In this document: piece by piece, positions 19,758 through 27,293 of the stretch | Position numbering within the stretch: the first letter of the stretch is position 1 | How the letters are laid out: each line of letters starts with the position of its first letter | Assembly: GCF_014058685.1 (NCBI RefSeq) | Contig: NZ_CP059055.1 | Coordinates: 1 to 64,000 of the forward strand | Origin: Lactobacillus johnsonii | Lineage (GTDB): Bacteria; Bacillota; Bacilli; Lactobacillales; Lactobacillaceae | Direction: 5' to 3' | DNA length: 64,000 nt | The notes under the pieces: generated by a model | What the model was told of the DNA's origin: nothing | What the model saw: the letters and a program-made list of their open reading frames with translations, nothing else | Database searches by the model: none | Program-made: the position numbers and the translations under genes

Positions 19758-19815
19758 TTGACATTTAGATTCAAATATTCCAAAATAACATTCAAATGTA
19801 GATTTGAATGTTATT
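19758..19815 (+). promoter_or_regulatory. cad promoter and ArsR/CadC-type operator
   Basis: TTGACA (19758-19763) and a weak -10 CAAAAT (19781-19786) at 17 nt. A perfect 14-bp inverted repeat follows, AATAACATTCAAAT (19784-19797) and ATTTGAATGTTATT (19802-19815). ATTCAAAT...ATTTGAAT is the kind of operator bound by CadC/CadX repressors, so cadmium or a similar metal should relieve repression. Confidence 0.8.
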
Positions 19816-19834
19816 TGGAGGAAATCGAAATAAA

Positions 19835-20452
19835 ATGTTAAAAACTATTATTACCAGTGCAATCACATATAGTAGTACCGCTATAGATTTATTAATAATT
19901 TTGATGCTCTTCTTTGCCAAAATTAAAGACAAAAAAGGTATTAGAGACATTTATATAGGACAATTCCTTGGATCTGATGTTCTAATACTAGTTAGTTTAT
20001 TCTTTGCTTTTATATTGCATTATGTTCCTGATAAGCGGTTATTAGGACTACTTGGAATAATCCCTATATTTTTAGGATTAAAGGCTTTAATTTTTGGTGA
20101 CTCCGATGGTGAAAAGATGGCCAATAAGGAACTGAATAGTAATAATAAAATGAATTTAATAAGAACTCTTATGTTCATTACTATCATAAGTTGTGGGGCT
20201 GATAATATTGGACTATTTGTACCTTACTTCATTAGTTTGACACCATTGAATTTAGTGATAACCTTGATTGTATTTTTGATAATGATTTTCTTGTTAGTTT
20301 TTGTTGCTCAAAAGATGGCTAATGTTCCTACTATAGGTGCGGTTCTTGAAAAATATAGTCGTTGGTTCATAGGATTCGTCTATATTTTTATTGGCGGTTC
20401 TGTTTTAATTGAAAATGGATCAATTCAATTTATAATTAATTTATTCAAATAA
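19835..20452 (+). CDS. cadD: CadD-family cadmium resistance transporter
   Basis: Membrane protein conferring Cd2+ resistance by export or sequestration. I choose the ATG at 19835 (MLKTIITSAITYSSTAIDLL), giving about 205 aa, the CadD size. An upstream in-frame ATG at 19808 lies inside the operator palindrome, ahead of the GGAGG RBS (19817-19821). There are six predicted membrane segments in two groups of three around a charged cytoplasmic loop (DSDGEKMANKELN). It pairs with the cadX regulator 16 nt downstream. As cargo of the element it would give the host a selectable trait. Confidence 0.88.
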   Translation: MLKTIITSAITYSSTAIDLLIILMLFFAKIKDKKGIRDIYIGQFLGSDVLILVSLFFAFILHYVPDKRLLGLLGIIPIFLGLKALIFGDSDGEKMANKELNSNNKMNLIRTLMFITIISCGADNIGLFVPYFISLTPLNLVITLIVFLIMIFLLVFVAQKMANVPTIGAVLEKYSRWFIGFVYIFIGGSVLIENGSIQFIINLFK

Positions 20453-20468
20453 TGAGTGAGGTAAACTT

Positions 20469-20822
20469 ATGGACATTTTAGATAAAGCTGATATCACTTG
20501 TGACCAAACATTAGTAGAAACAGATAAAGTGATAAAAGTTTCAGACTTTCTTGGCAAACCAAATATAAAGAAATACTTTTATGCATTATCTAAGATTTCT
20601 GATGAAAAGAAATTAAAAATCGTTTTTTCATTGATTGCACAAGAATCACTCTGTGTTTGTGATATTGCATATATTTTGGATTGTAGTATTGCTACTGCTT
20701 CACACCATTTAAGAAAGCTTTACGACGAGAATATTTTAGGTCGTGAAAAAAGAGGGAAAATGGCGTACTACTTTATTAAGGATGATGATTTGAAAGAATT
20801 ATTTGCTCAACTTAATAAATAA
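20469..20822 (+). CDS. cadX: ArsR/SmtB-family metal-sensing repressor CadX/CadC
   Basis: Winged-helix repressor released from DNA by Cd(II), Pb(II) or Zn(II). The 117-aa protein has the metal box ESLCVCDIA (Cys-X-Cys) at the start of the recognition region, HTH CSIATASHHLRKLYDENIL and wing GREKRGKMAYYFI. An N-terminal Cys (DITCDQ) is placed like the extra ligand of CadC. It probably binds the palindrome at 19784-19815 and so regulates cadD and itself. The operon shape matches staphylococcal cadD-cadX. Confidence 0.88.
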   Translation: MDILDKADITCDQTLVETDKVIKVSDFLGKPNIKKYFYALSKISDEKKLKIVFSLIAQESLCVCDIAYILDCSIATASHHLRKLYDENILGREKRGKMAYYFIKDDDLKELFAQLNK

Positions 20823-21301
20823 GATTGCAATTAATATTTTTACAAAATGGGTTGTTTTGTTCGAAAAATCGAGATAGAACGTATTTTATATTAATAAACT
20901 TTACTAAAGAGGTTAGTAATAGAACTACATTGTATGTAGCATTTACCAGTATGCTGGTAAATTTAGCTATTAATTCATAAGTAGCTCTAGAAAATCTTAA
21001 TAATTAAGCCAAAAAACCAAGTTGAAAATCAACTTGGTTTTATTTTATTTAAAAAATAAATAATTTCCGTCTACTGACATTAGTAATATTTTAACGGTCA
21101 CTAATTGAATACTTTGATCATAAATTCATATGATCAGGGTGATAATGAGCAAATAATCAATATCTTGTATTTTTAAATTTTTTATTTACCTAATGCTTGA
21201 AAAAATAGGTAATGTACCTGCCCAATCGGTGTCAATAAAAATATTATTTTTAATACTCTGAATTAAATAGTCTTTTGTATTTTCATATTTAAGATTATTA
21301 A
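20823..21301. other. 479-bp gap: hairpins, terminator and a possible gene remnant
   Basis: Contains a perfect 9-bp hairpin ATTTACCAG/CTGGTAAAT (20941-20949 and 20954-20962). A strong terminator AAACCAAGTTG/CAACTTGGTTT (21014-21024 and 21030-21040) precedes a T-rich tail. On the minus strand at 21191-21301 an open frame without a start codon reads like a protein C-terminus (IDTDWAGTLPIFSSIR, then stop), directly beyond the stop of the repressor gene. I see no complete gene. Confidence 0.55.
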
Positions 21302-22261
21302 TTATTTTCTTTTACCGAATAAATCATTATTCTCAAGCATAGTTTCAGCTGATCTTTTGTAAAAAGTATTATCTTCATCTATTCCCATTTTAGCTAACTC
21401 ATTTAAATAAAATTTATCCAGTTTTTCTATCCACTCAATTAGCAAATTGACTGCTGTATTAAAACATAATATATTTTCATCTGACGTATCATTAAAAAGA
21501 CACATTCTAAAGTAATTATAATTATAGTTATCTGTGTTCCAATCATCATCGCTAAGCATAAATTCTAAATCTGGCTGTAAATTATTAAAGCTTTCACTCA
21601 GTTTAGAAAACATACAACTTGGTGGATATAAATACGAGTTATTTTTTTCGTTTATCATATGAAGATTAGAATCAGAGAACTCAAAAAAAGTAAATGGTGG
21701 TTGCGGTTCAAACAATATACTATAGTCATTTTCACTAAATCCATTATCACAGAACTTTTTTAAGACAACATTATTAAAGATTTCTTTTCTATCCTCTTCG
21801 GCACGAATTATTAAATTTATTAAATAATTCAAATTCAAATATTTTTTTGCACGAGTATTACTAGATATTATAAAACCTATATTGTACATATTTAACGAAA
21901 TTTCCGTTTCACCAATATCAAAGTCTTCAATGAAAGTCTTTATATAGTTATAAACTTTCATTAAATATTCAGTAGCATTAGCTGGAATAAGAAAAAGAGT
22001 TTCAATATAATCAATTGTACAAATCTTACATAAAGCCTCTCTAATAACGGGTTCTTTGGGTCTGTTTCCTTTTTTCCAACTAAAAATATTGGAATTTCCG
22101 CTTTTCATTTCAGACTTATCTATTGGTATAGCTAGTTTCTTTGGAACTAGCTTATTTATTTTGCGCGCAAAGTCATTTTGTGAGTCTGAATGACCACTTA
22201 AATATTCATTAATAAATCTAGGAAAATTGTTATTAGGAATAGGATATTTAGGTTTGGGCAT
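21302..22261 (-). CDS. Element-encoded transcriptional regulator (HTH-like), probable repressor
   Basis: About 319 aa from the ATG at 22261 (MPKPKYPIPNNNFPRFINEYL); an in-frame TTG at 22285 would add 8 residues. Residues 10-75 look like an XRE-type DNA-binding domain (SQNDFARKINKL ... NSNIFSWKKGNRPKEPVIREALCKI). The remainder is acidic and aromatic with no family I recognise. It is divergent from the element's replication/transfer operon with palindromes between them, the usual place of an element repressor. A short downstream minus-strand frame may be a lost extension. Confidence 0.6.
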   Translation of the reverse strand: MPKPKYPIPNNNFPRFINEYLSGHSDSQNDFARKINKLVPKKLAIPIDKSEMKSGNSNIFSWKKGNRPKEPVIREALCKICTIDYIETLFLIPANATEYLMKVYNYIKTFIEDFDIGETEISLNMYNIGFIISSNTRAKKYLNLNYLINLIIRAEEDRKEIFNNVVLKKFCDNGFSENDYSILFEPQPPFTFFEFSDSNLHMINEKNNSYLYPPSCMFSKLSESFNNLQPDLEFMLSDDDWNTDNYNYNYFRMCLFNDTSDENILCFNTAVNLLIEWIEKLDKFYLNELAKMGIDEDNTFYKRSAETMLENNDLFGKRK

Positions 22262-22308
22262 AATAATATCTTCTTTCACCGTCAAAAGTTATGAACATAA
22301 AGCTGTAC

Positions 22309-22363
22309 GTGTATTTTATCATCATACACTTTATAGTAAACAGTGAAGATTAAAGAAATCTTC
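22309..22363. promoter_or_regulatory. Operator-like palindromes in the divergent control region
   Basis: GTGTAT (22309-22314) and ATACAC (22324-22329) form an inverted repeat with a 9-nt spacer. A second, GAAGATT/AATCTTC, lies at 22345-22351 and 22357-22363. They sit between the repressor gene and the rightward operon, so they are candidate repressor sites. An AAGGAGG RBS (22380-22386) serves the next gene. Confidence 0.5.
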
Positions 22364-22397
22364 AAAATAAATTTTAATTAAGGAGGATTTTCAAAAA

Positions 22398-22709
22398 ATG
22401 AAAATCAAACGAACAAGTGGCTACTCAGAAGCACTAGCCAAAATGTACATTCCAAGTGACGTCTCAACTTACTCATTATCTATTAATTTAGATACTCAAG
22501 TTAAATGGGTCAATGGAAAACCTACAGATGAAGTAACGGGTTATCAATGCTGGTTTATTGCTGAAGGAACAGAACCATTTAAGGTTAAATTTCCTAATAA
22601 GGTTAGCCTACCATCTATGTTTACCAAAATTAAATTTCAAAATCTCGAAGCTTGTGAAGTTGGGAATAACGTATACTTCAAAGCTAACGGGCTTGAGGTG
22701 ATGAAATAA
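22398..22709 (+). CDS. Small element protein of unknown function
   Basis: 103 aa, soluble, with no membrane segment. Readable features are a basic start (MKIKRTSGYSEALAKMYIP) and an aromatic middle (GYQCWFIAEGTEPFKVKFPNKV). Its place as first gene of the operon before an FtsK-like ATPase recalls the small accessory proteins at the head of Gram-positive conjugative and mobilisable elements. I cannot assign a family. RBS AAGGAGG is strong, and the stop overlaps the next start (TAATG). Confidence 0.7.
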   Translation: MKIKRTSGYSEALAKMYIPSDVSTYSLSINLDTQVKWVNGKPTDEVTGYQCWFIAEGTEPFKVKFPNKVSLPSMFTKIKFQNLEACEVGNNVYFKANGLEVMK

Positions 22710-23786
22710 TGTCAAGTAGTGAAACTGCTCGTTATATTACCCAATGTCTCAATATGTCACTTGATCTTTCAGGTGAAACAAGTTATACGAACAGCTTTAA
22801 AGTCAAGGTGTTGAATGATGGCTTTCTTTTCATTCCTCATTTACCTGCAAGTTACATCATTGATAATGACCTTTATCAGCGGATTTATAAGATTGCCAAT
22901 TCTGCATTGTATCCGCTTAAATCTTTGCTAAAGCAGTCAACTATGTATCTTGTTGCAACAAATGAAGAAGACTTTGGAAATAAAAGAGCCTTCTACTATC
23001 CGTGGACTGGCATTAGTAGAAGACTCACAATTACAGATATGAATGCATACCTTGCTTCCAATCCTAATAAAGACATTGAAATAATGCAAGATGTATCTAT
23101 CGACTATGACAAAGTAACTTCAATTTTGATTGCTGGAAATTCTGGTTCAGGTAAGTCCTACACGCTGACATATTTACTTACAGTTCTTTATTTAAAAGAT
23201 ATTTCTGACCTGTATATAATCGATCCAAAATGTGATGTGCCAGCGCGTTGGGCGCATGTCTATGGTTTAGAAGATAGAACAATCTTTCCAACCGAAGAAA
23301 TGTCAAATAGCGATTTTGTTAACCAATGTAATGAACTATTGGCTAATGTCGTTAAAGAGATATATGTGCGTCAAAGAATCCTTTACATCGATCCACATCA
23401 TCACTTCAAGCAATTTAACAGTTTGTATTGATGAAGTGCTGGCTTTAACTGATGGATTGCCAAAAAAAATAAAAGATACTTTTTTCTCATTACTCTCACA
23501 GATATCTCTTCTTGGTAGAGCAACGAAAGTGCACCTGCTTTTGATTAGCCAGCGTTTTAGCAATGATGCTATTCCCATCGCCGTTCGTGAGCAGGCAAAT
23601 GTATGCTTGCAGTTGGGCAATATCAATAAGAAAACAACACAATTTCTTTTTGATATTGATCCTGATGGGATATTTATACCAACGGGAAAAGGTACAGGTC
23701 TTTTTCAAATAACCGACAATACTCATCCATTTCAGGTGTTACCTCTATTAACACCTACGTACAATATCAAAGGAGGAATTTTATGA
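22709..23786 (+). pseudogene. FtsK/SpoIIIE-type (TcpA-like) ATPase, frameshifted
   Basis: Two overlapping frames together make one about 359-aa FtsK-like protein. Frame 1 (22709-23431) has the N-terminal part and Walker A AGNSGSGKSYTL near residue 147. Frame 2 (to 23786) has Walker B LTVCIDEVLAL and the sensor region HLLLISQRFSNDAIP. The break is near 23405 (TTCAAGC): removing one A gives HHFSNLTVCIDEV. Such ATPases act as DNA translocases or coupling proteins for element transfer. With the shift as written, Walker A and Walker B are on separate polypeptides. A sequencing error cannot be excluded. Confidence 0.8.
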
Positions 23787-24313
23787 TTGAAAATCATAAA
23801 TATCAACCCAGTCCCATTAAGTTATATTTACCTTTTATGATGTTTTTGGGCACATTAATTTTGACTTCCATTAATTGGGCACTATTTTACTTTTGGAAAG
23901 TAAAAATTGCTCAATCATTAATCGTAAATACTATTATTGCTGGAATCTGTTTACTCATTTTAGCAATTCAAATTGTTCACAAAAGTTTAATTAACTATAT
24001 TAAATCACTTTTGCTGACATTTGATATTCAGCATATGTTGGTAATTCCAGCAGAAATTAATGAATTTACAGGCAAAAGAAAAATTAATGCGATCACACAA
24101 ACATATAATTCTTATCTTTACCAAAGCTATGGCGAATATAGAGATAATAAATTATACATTTGTATTAGATTACCAATCAACATTGCTGCAGCTAAATTGT
24201 TGGATGACAACCTAAACAAACTACGTGAATCAATTGTTAGTCAGAATCCTGACTATTCTTTCACAGGTTTTGAACGACAAGGGTATTATCTAATCAGCGA
24301 AGGAACCAAATAA
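23783..24313 (+). CDS. Element membrane protein, function unknown
   Basis: 176 aa with two adjacent membrane segments near residues 14-34 and 44-63, then a soluble 110-residue domain (YNSYLYQSYGEYRDNKLYICIRLP). The start overlaps the FtsK frame by 4 bases (ATGA), so it is co-translated with it. Position between a coupling-type ATPase and a Rep suggests a role in DNA transfer or stabilisation of the element. I recognise no family. Confidence 0.65.
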   Translation: MIENHKYQPSPIKLYLPFMMFLGTLILTSINWALFYFWKVKIAQSLIVNTIIAGICLLILAIQIVHKSLINYIKSLLLTFDIQHMLVIPAEINEFTGKRKINAITQTYNSYLYQSYGEYRDNKLYICIRLPINIAAAKLLDDNLNKLRESIVSQNPDYSFTGFERQGYYLISEGTK

Positions 24314-24320
24314 AAGGAAC

Positions 24321-24469
24321 GCGAGTGCCGTAGCACGCGTGCCCTGACAAGGGATAATGCGTAAGCGAAGGCACTCGCACTTTTATGTAAAATGTGTTGT
24401 GTAAAGTATCCATAATCACTATTGCTCTGGGCTGAGAGCTTGTTATTCAGCCCTACACAAGATTGTGTA
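24321..24469. other. Hairpin-rich region, probable replication or transfer origin
   Basis: GC-rich for this genome. GCGAGTGCC (24321-24329) pairs with GGCACTCGC (24370-24378), enclosing a palindrome GCACGCGTGC (24333-24342) and CCCT-GACA-AGGG (24342-24353). Further hairpins follow: GGGCTGA/TCAGCCC (24429-24435 and 24447-24453) and TACACAA/TTGTGTA (24454-24460 and 24463-24469). It lies directly upstream of the rolling-circle-type Rep, the usual place of a double-strand origin. I cannot identify the nick site. Confidence 0.6.
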
Positions 24470-24497
24470 AATTGTGCAAAAAAGGAGAGTGGTAAAG

Positions 24498-25564
24498 ATG
24501 AAAAAGGCTGTAAGAGCCAGACAATTCATGTATACCCAAGACATTGAACACCTTCCATTCAAACAGGAAGACTTAAAAGAGCTACTTGAAAAGTCGAATG
24601 CCGAACAATGGGCGTATATTCTTCATGACAAAGATGTTAACGAAAAAGGCGAACCAATTAGACCACATTTTCATGTGATTTTAAAATTTAAAGATGCAAA
24701 AACAATTTCCCGTATTGCTAAATTATTTAATGATCAACAATATGTCGAAGTTTGGCACAATACCATTAATAATGGATATAGTTACTTAATTCATAAGACA
24801 ACTAATGCCAAAAATAAACATCATTATGATCCTAGTGAAGTAGTTGCATCTTTTGACTTTGTAACAAGGATTAAACAAATTAGGGAAAAAGTTAATAAAC
24901 CGTCAAGACATGACATAGAGAATTTTATTGATGATTATTCAAATGAACAATTAACAAAGAAGAACTTCAAGAAAAAATTGGTGTCCTTGAGATGGCAAAA
25001 CATAAAACGTTGTTGGATCATATTGAAGACATTTTAGCTTATAAAAAACATCAACGATTTTTAAAAGACTTTAAAGGACAAAAGTGTACCACTTATTGGA
25101 TTTGGGGATCTTCTGGAATTGGAAAAACAAAACTTGTTCGTGAAGTTTTAGAAGAATTACATCCCAACAATTTTATTATTCTTGGGTCTCAACGTGATCA
25201 CTTTCAAGAGTACAAAGGTCAGGAATTCATAGTAATTAATGACCTTAGACCCAACGATTACGACTATGGTCAATTGCTTACTCTTTTAGATCCTTGGGAA
25301 ATTGATAAAATGGCGCCTGCACGATACCATGATCGTTATCTCAATGCTCGTTCAATTTATATCACTACACCATATGATCCACTTAGTTTTTATTTTGAAT
25401 GTAACATTTCAAATCAAGTAGTAGATTCGTTTGAGCAATTGAAAAGAAGAATTGTTTCTTTAAAGTTAACCGAGGATACGTATAGTGATCTAAAAAATGA
25501 ACTAATTAAAGATGAAGAAATAGCAGAAGCAATTTGGAAGATAAAATCACAAAAAAAATACTAG
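24498..25564 (+). pseudogene. rep: HUH endonuclease plus superfamily 3 helicase Rep (CRESS-like), frameshifted
   Basis: Frame 1 (24498-25037) is an HUH replication initiator: motif 1 FMYTQDIEHL, motif 2 RPHFHVILKF (His-X-His) and motif 3 YSYLIHK with the catalytic Tyr. Frame 2, in the -1 register to 25564, is a helicase domain with Walker A WGSSGIGKTKL, Walker B FIVINDL and motif C IYITTPYDPLSFY. This architecture is shared by CRESS-DNA virus Reps and related bacterial plasmids. The break is at a run of six As (24972-24977); a seventh A would fuse the frames (FKKKIGVLEMAKHK). The start follows AAAGGAG (24481-24487). Either slippage produces the full Rep, or it is broken. Confidence 0.82.
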
Positions 25565-25617
25565 TCATGCTGATAGCGACAAAAGCAATGACTAGAATCT
25601 CGACTAATTTGATTCTA
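25561..25617. other. Inverted repeats between rep and xis
   Basis: CTAGTCAT/ATGACTAG (25561-25568 and 25588-25595) and TAGAATC/GATTCTA (25593-25599 and 25611-25617). They may form a terminator-like structure or a single-strand origin. There is no T-run. Confidence 0.4.
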
Positions 25618-25653
25618 TCCCAAAATTGCTTATAAAACAATTTAAGGAGAATA

Positions 25654-25848
25654 ATGATGATCAAATATCTAACTGGTAAAGAATTATGTGAGGCTTTAGG
25701 AATTAGTACAACGCTATTGTATAAATTTCGGAAAGCGGGTATGCCCTACCATCAACTACCAGGCGGTAGACCTTTTTACTTGATTGATCAAGTCGTTGAT
25801 TGGTTAAAAGATGCAGGTTATCACCAAGAAAAAGTTTGGACAAAATAA
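25654..25848 (+). CDS. xis: Excisionase-like HTH protein
   Basis: 64-aa MerR/HTH_17-type DNA-binding protein (MIKYLTGKELCEALGISTTLLYKFRKAGMP..., split here at the recognition helix; then GGRPFYLIDQVVDWL). Proteins of this size next to a tyrosine integrase usually act as recombination directionality factors. ATG at 25654 follows AAGGAG; the next ATG (25657) is equally possible. A terminator follows, separating it from the integrase. Confidence 0.75.
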   Translation: MMIKYLTGKELCEALGISTTLLYKFRKAGMPYHQLPGGRPFYLIDQVVDWLKDAGYHQEKVWTK

Positions 25849-25852
25849 TTAA

Positions 25853-25896
25853 GAGGGCGGATAATGTAAGAGATCATTATTCCGCTCTCTTTTTAT
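25853..25896 (+). terminator. Terminator after xis
   Basis: GAGGGCGGATAATG pairs imperfectly with CATTATTCCGCTCTC, followed by TTTTT. A related word AGAGCGGAATAATG lies at the left end of the element (19729-19742). Confidence 0.65.
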
Positions 25897-25910
25897 AAAA
25901 GAGGTTTAAT

Positions 25911-27141
25911 ATGATCAAAAAAATTCTAAAGGGGCAAATATAAAGGCCTTTGGCTAGTGCGAATTCAACCAATGGTCAATGGCAAGCGTAAAAGTGTAAC
26001 AAGAAGAGCTGATAGTAAGCTTGAAGCACAGAAGCTTGAAATTGATTTGAAAGTGAAATATGCGAGCTATAAGAATGGCTTACCAAGTATTACTGATGAA
26101 TCCCAACTTCTAATTGAGTACACCAAATTTGTTGAGAAAAAGGCTCAGTCTATTACTGCGACAACTAATCGAAGCTGGAGATATTCTTTAACTTTATTGG
26201 GTAAATACCTTAAGTATGAAAATAAAGTAGGTATTCAGTTGCGAGATGTTGACCAGCATTTCTTTAACGATTTTGGGCATTGGTATCTTAATAATCATCC
26301 TAAAGCAAGTGTTAAAAAGAGCACTGTGATAGATGTAACTTTGGCACATTTTCGAACTTTCTTTACTTTTCTTATAGATAAGGCTGTTCTTGCTGTAAAT
26401 CCAATTCCTAAAGGCTATCTAAAATTATTCTTTAAGCAGTCTGATTTCAGCACAGGTAGAAAATGGCATCTTTTTTCTAAAGATGAAATTAGTGTTTTAA
26501 GGGAAGAATTACTTAAAGAATATAAAGGAGCCACGATTGCTAATTCTGTATCTAGGTTAGCTTTAATTGTAGATACTTATCTGGGATTACGACCAGAAGA
26601 ATTACAAGTATTAAAGTTTGACCAATTAGTAGAGTATGAGGGTTCTTATACTTTTAAAATCGACGATAGCTGGTCTGAAAGAAAGCCTAATGGTTCTTTG
26701 AAAGACAGACCCAAAGGCGCTTATAGATATTGTTTGCCAATTAAGAATACTGAGGTAATTGATTTGATTAAAGATTTTCAGATTAAACAAAAAAAGTACC
26801 TCGATGAATATGGTTTAAAAAATACATCGGGATACATTTTTCTGAACTTACATAATTATAAATCAATTAGTTCAAATAACCAATTACCAGTGACACAAAA
26901 AAGCTTAAATGAAAAATTAAAAGCTGTTTGCAAGAATGCAGGGATTGAAAAGCAAAAAGATACAGTTTTAGCTTTGTATTCTTTGAGAGTTTATTTAAGC
27001 AGTTTACTTGGTAATGACAATCGCATATCTAATATGTATGCTTGCCAAAGAATGGGAAATACTATTCAAGTTTTTCTTTCAACTTACGTAAAGGAAAATC
27101 GAGAATCCTATAAAGAAAATTCACAGCTTTGGAATTGTTAG
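25911..27141 (+). pseudogene. int: Tyrosine-recombinase integrase, N-terminal frameshift
   Basis: The body has the core-binding domain (TKFVEKKAQSITATTNRSW) and the catalytic domain with RLALIVDTYLGLRPEEL (Arg of box I), LYSLRVYLSSLLG (box II region) and a C-terminal Tyr in VFLSTYVKEN. A proper start with RBS (ATG at 25911, after AGAGG) reads MIKKILKG and then meets a stop. Removing one G from GGGG (25931-25934) joins it to KYKGLWLVRIQPMVNGKRKS, a typical AP2-like N-terminal domain. As written the translatable part starts only internally (about 25966). It targets the tRNA-Thr 3' end. Confidence 0.82.
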
Positions 27142-27148
27142 TTAAAAA

Positions 27149-27166
27149 TGCACTTTATTTGCACTT
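27149..27166. repeat. Integrase arm-type repeats, right end
   Basis: TGCACTTT (27149-27156) and TTGCACTT (27159-27166), the same AAGTGCA word as at 19671-19720. Confidence 0.55.
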
Positions 27167-27229
27167 CGCAAGTATCGTGTCTATTAAAAATATTGATATA
27201 TCAAGGATGTTGACTAGAACCTCTATGCT

Positions 27230-27240
27230 TTTAGTCAGCA
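27230..27240. repeat. attR core
   Basis: TTTAGTCAGCA, the remnant of the tRNA-Thr 3' end, right junction of the element. Confidence 0.85.
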
Positions 27241-27250
27241 CTATAAGAAC

Positions 27251-27287
27251 AAAAAAGGCGCTAGTTTATCTAGCGTCTTTTTTTATT
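27251..27287. terminator. Bidirectional terminator right of attR
   Basis: GGCGCTAG-TTTAT-CTAGCGTC flanked by A6 and T7. It probably served the tRNA-Thr before the element inserted, and it ends the convergent permease transcript. Confidence 0.8.
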
Positions 27288-27293
27288 TTTATG

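Larger units (their letters stand above)
19569..27240. mobile_element. 7.7-kb integrative element in tRNA-Thr(AGU)
   Basis: Bounded by direct repeats TTTAGTCAGCA (19569-19579 at the tRNA 3' end; 27230-27240), with further similarity just outside (TATAA follows both after one variable base). Order: attL, cadD, cadX, intergenic structures, repressor (minus), small protein, FtsK-like ATPase, membrane protein, origin-like hairpins, HUH-helicase Rep, excisionase, integrase, attR. The tRNA stays intact at the left. A terminator that probably once followed the tRNA now lies just right of attR (27251-27287). FtsK, Rep and Int each carry a one-base frameshift, so the element may no longer move by itself. 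Confidence 0.9.
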
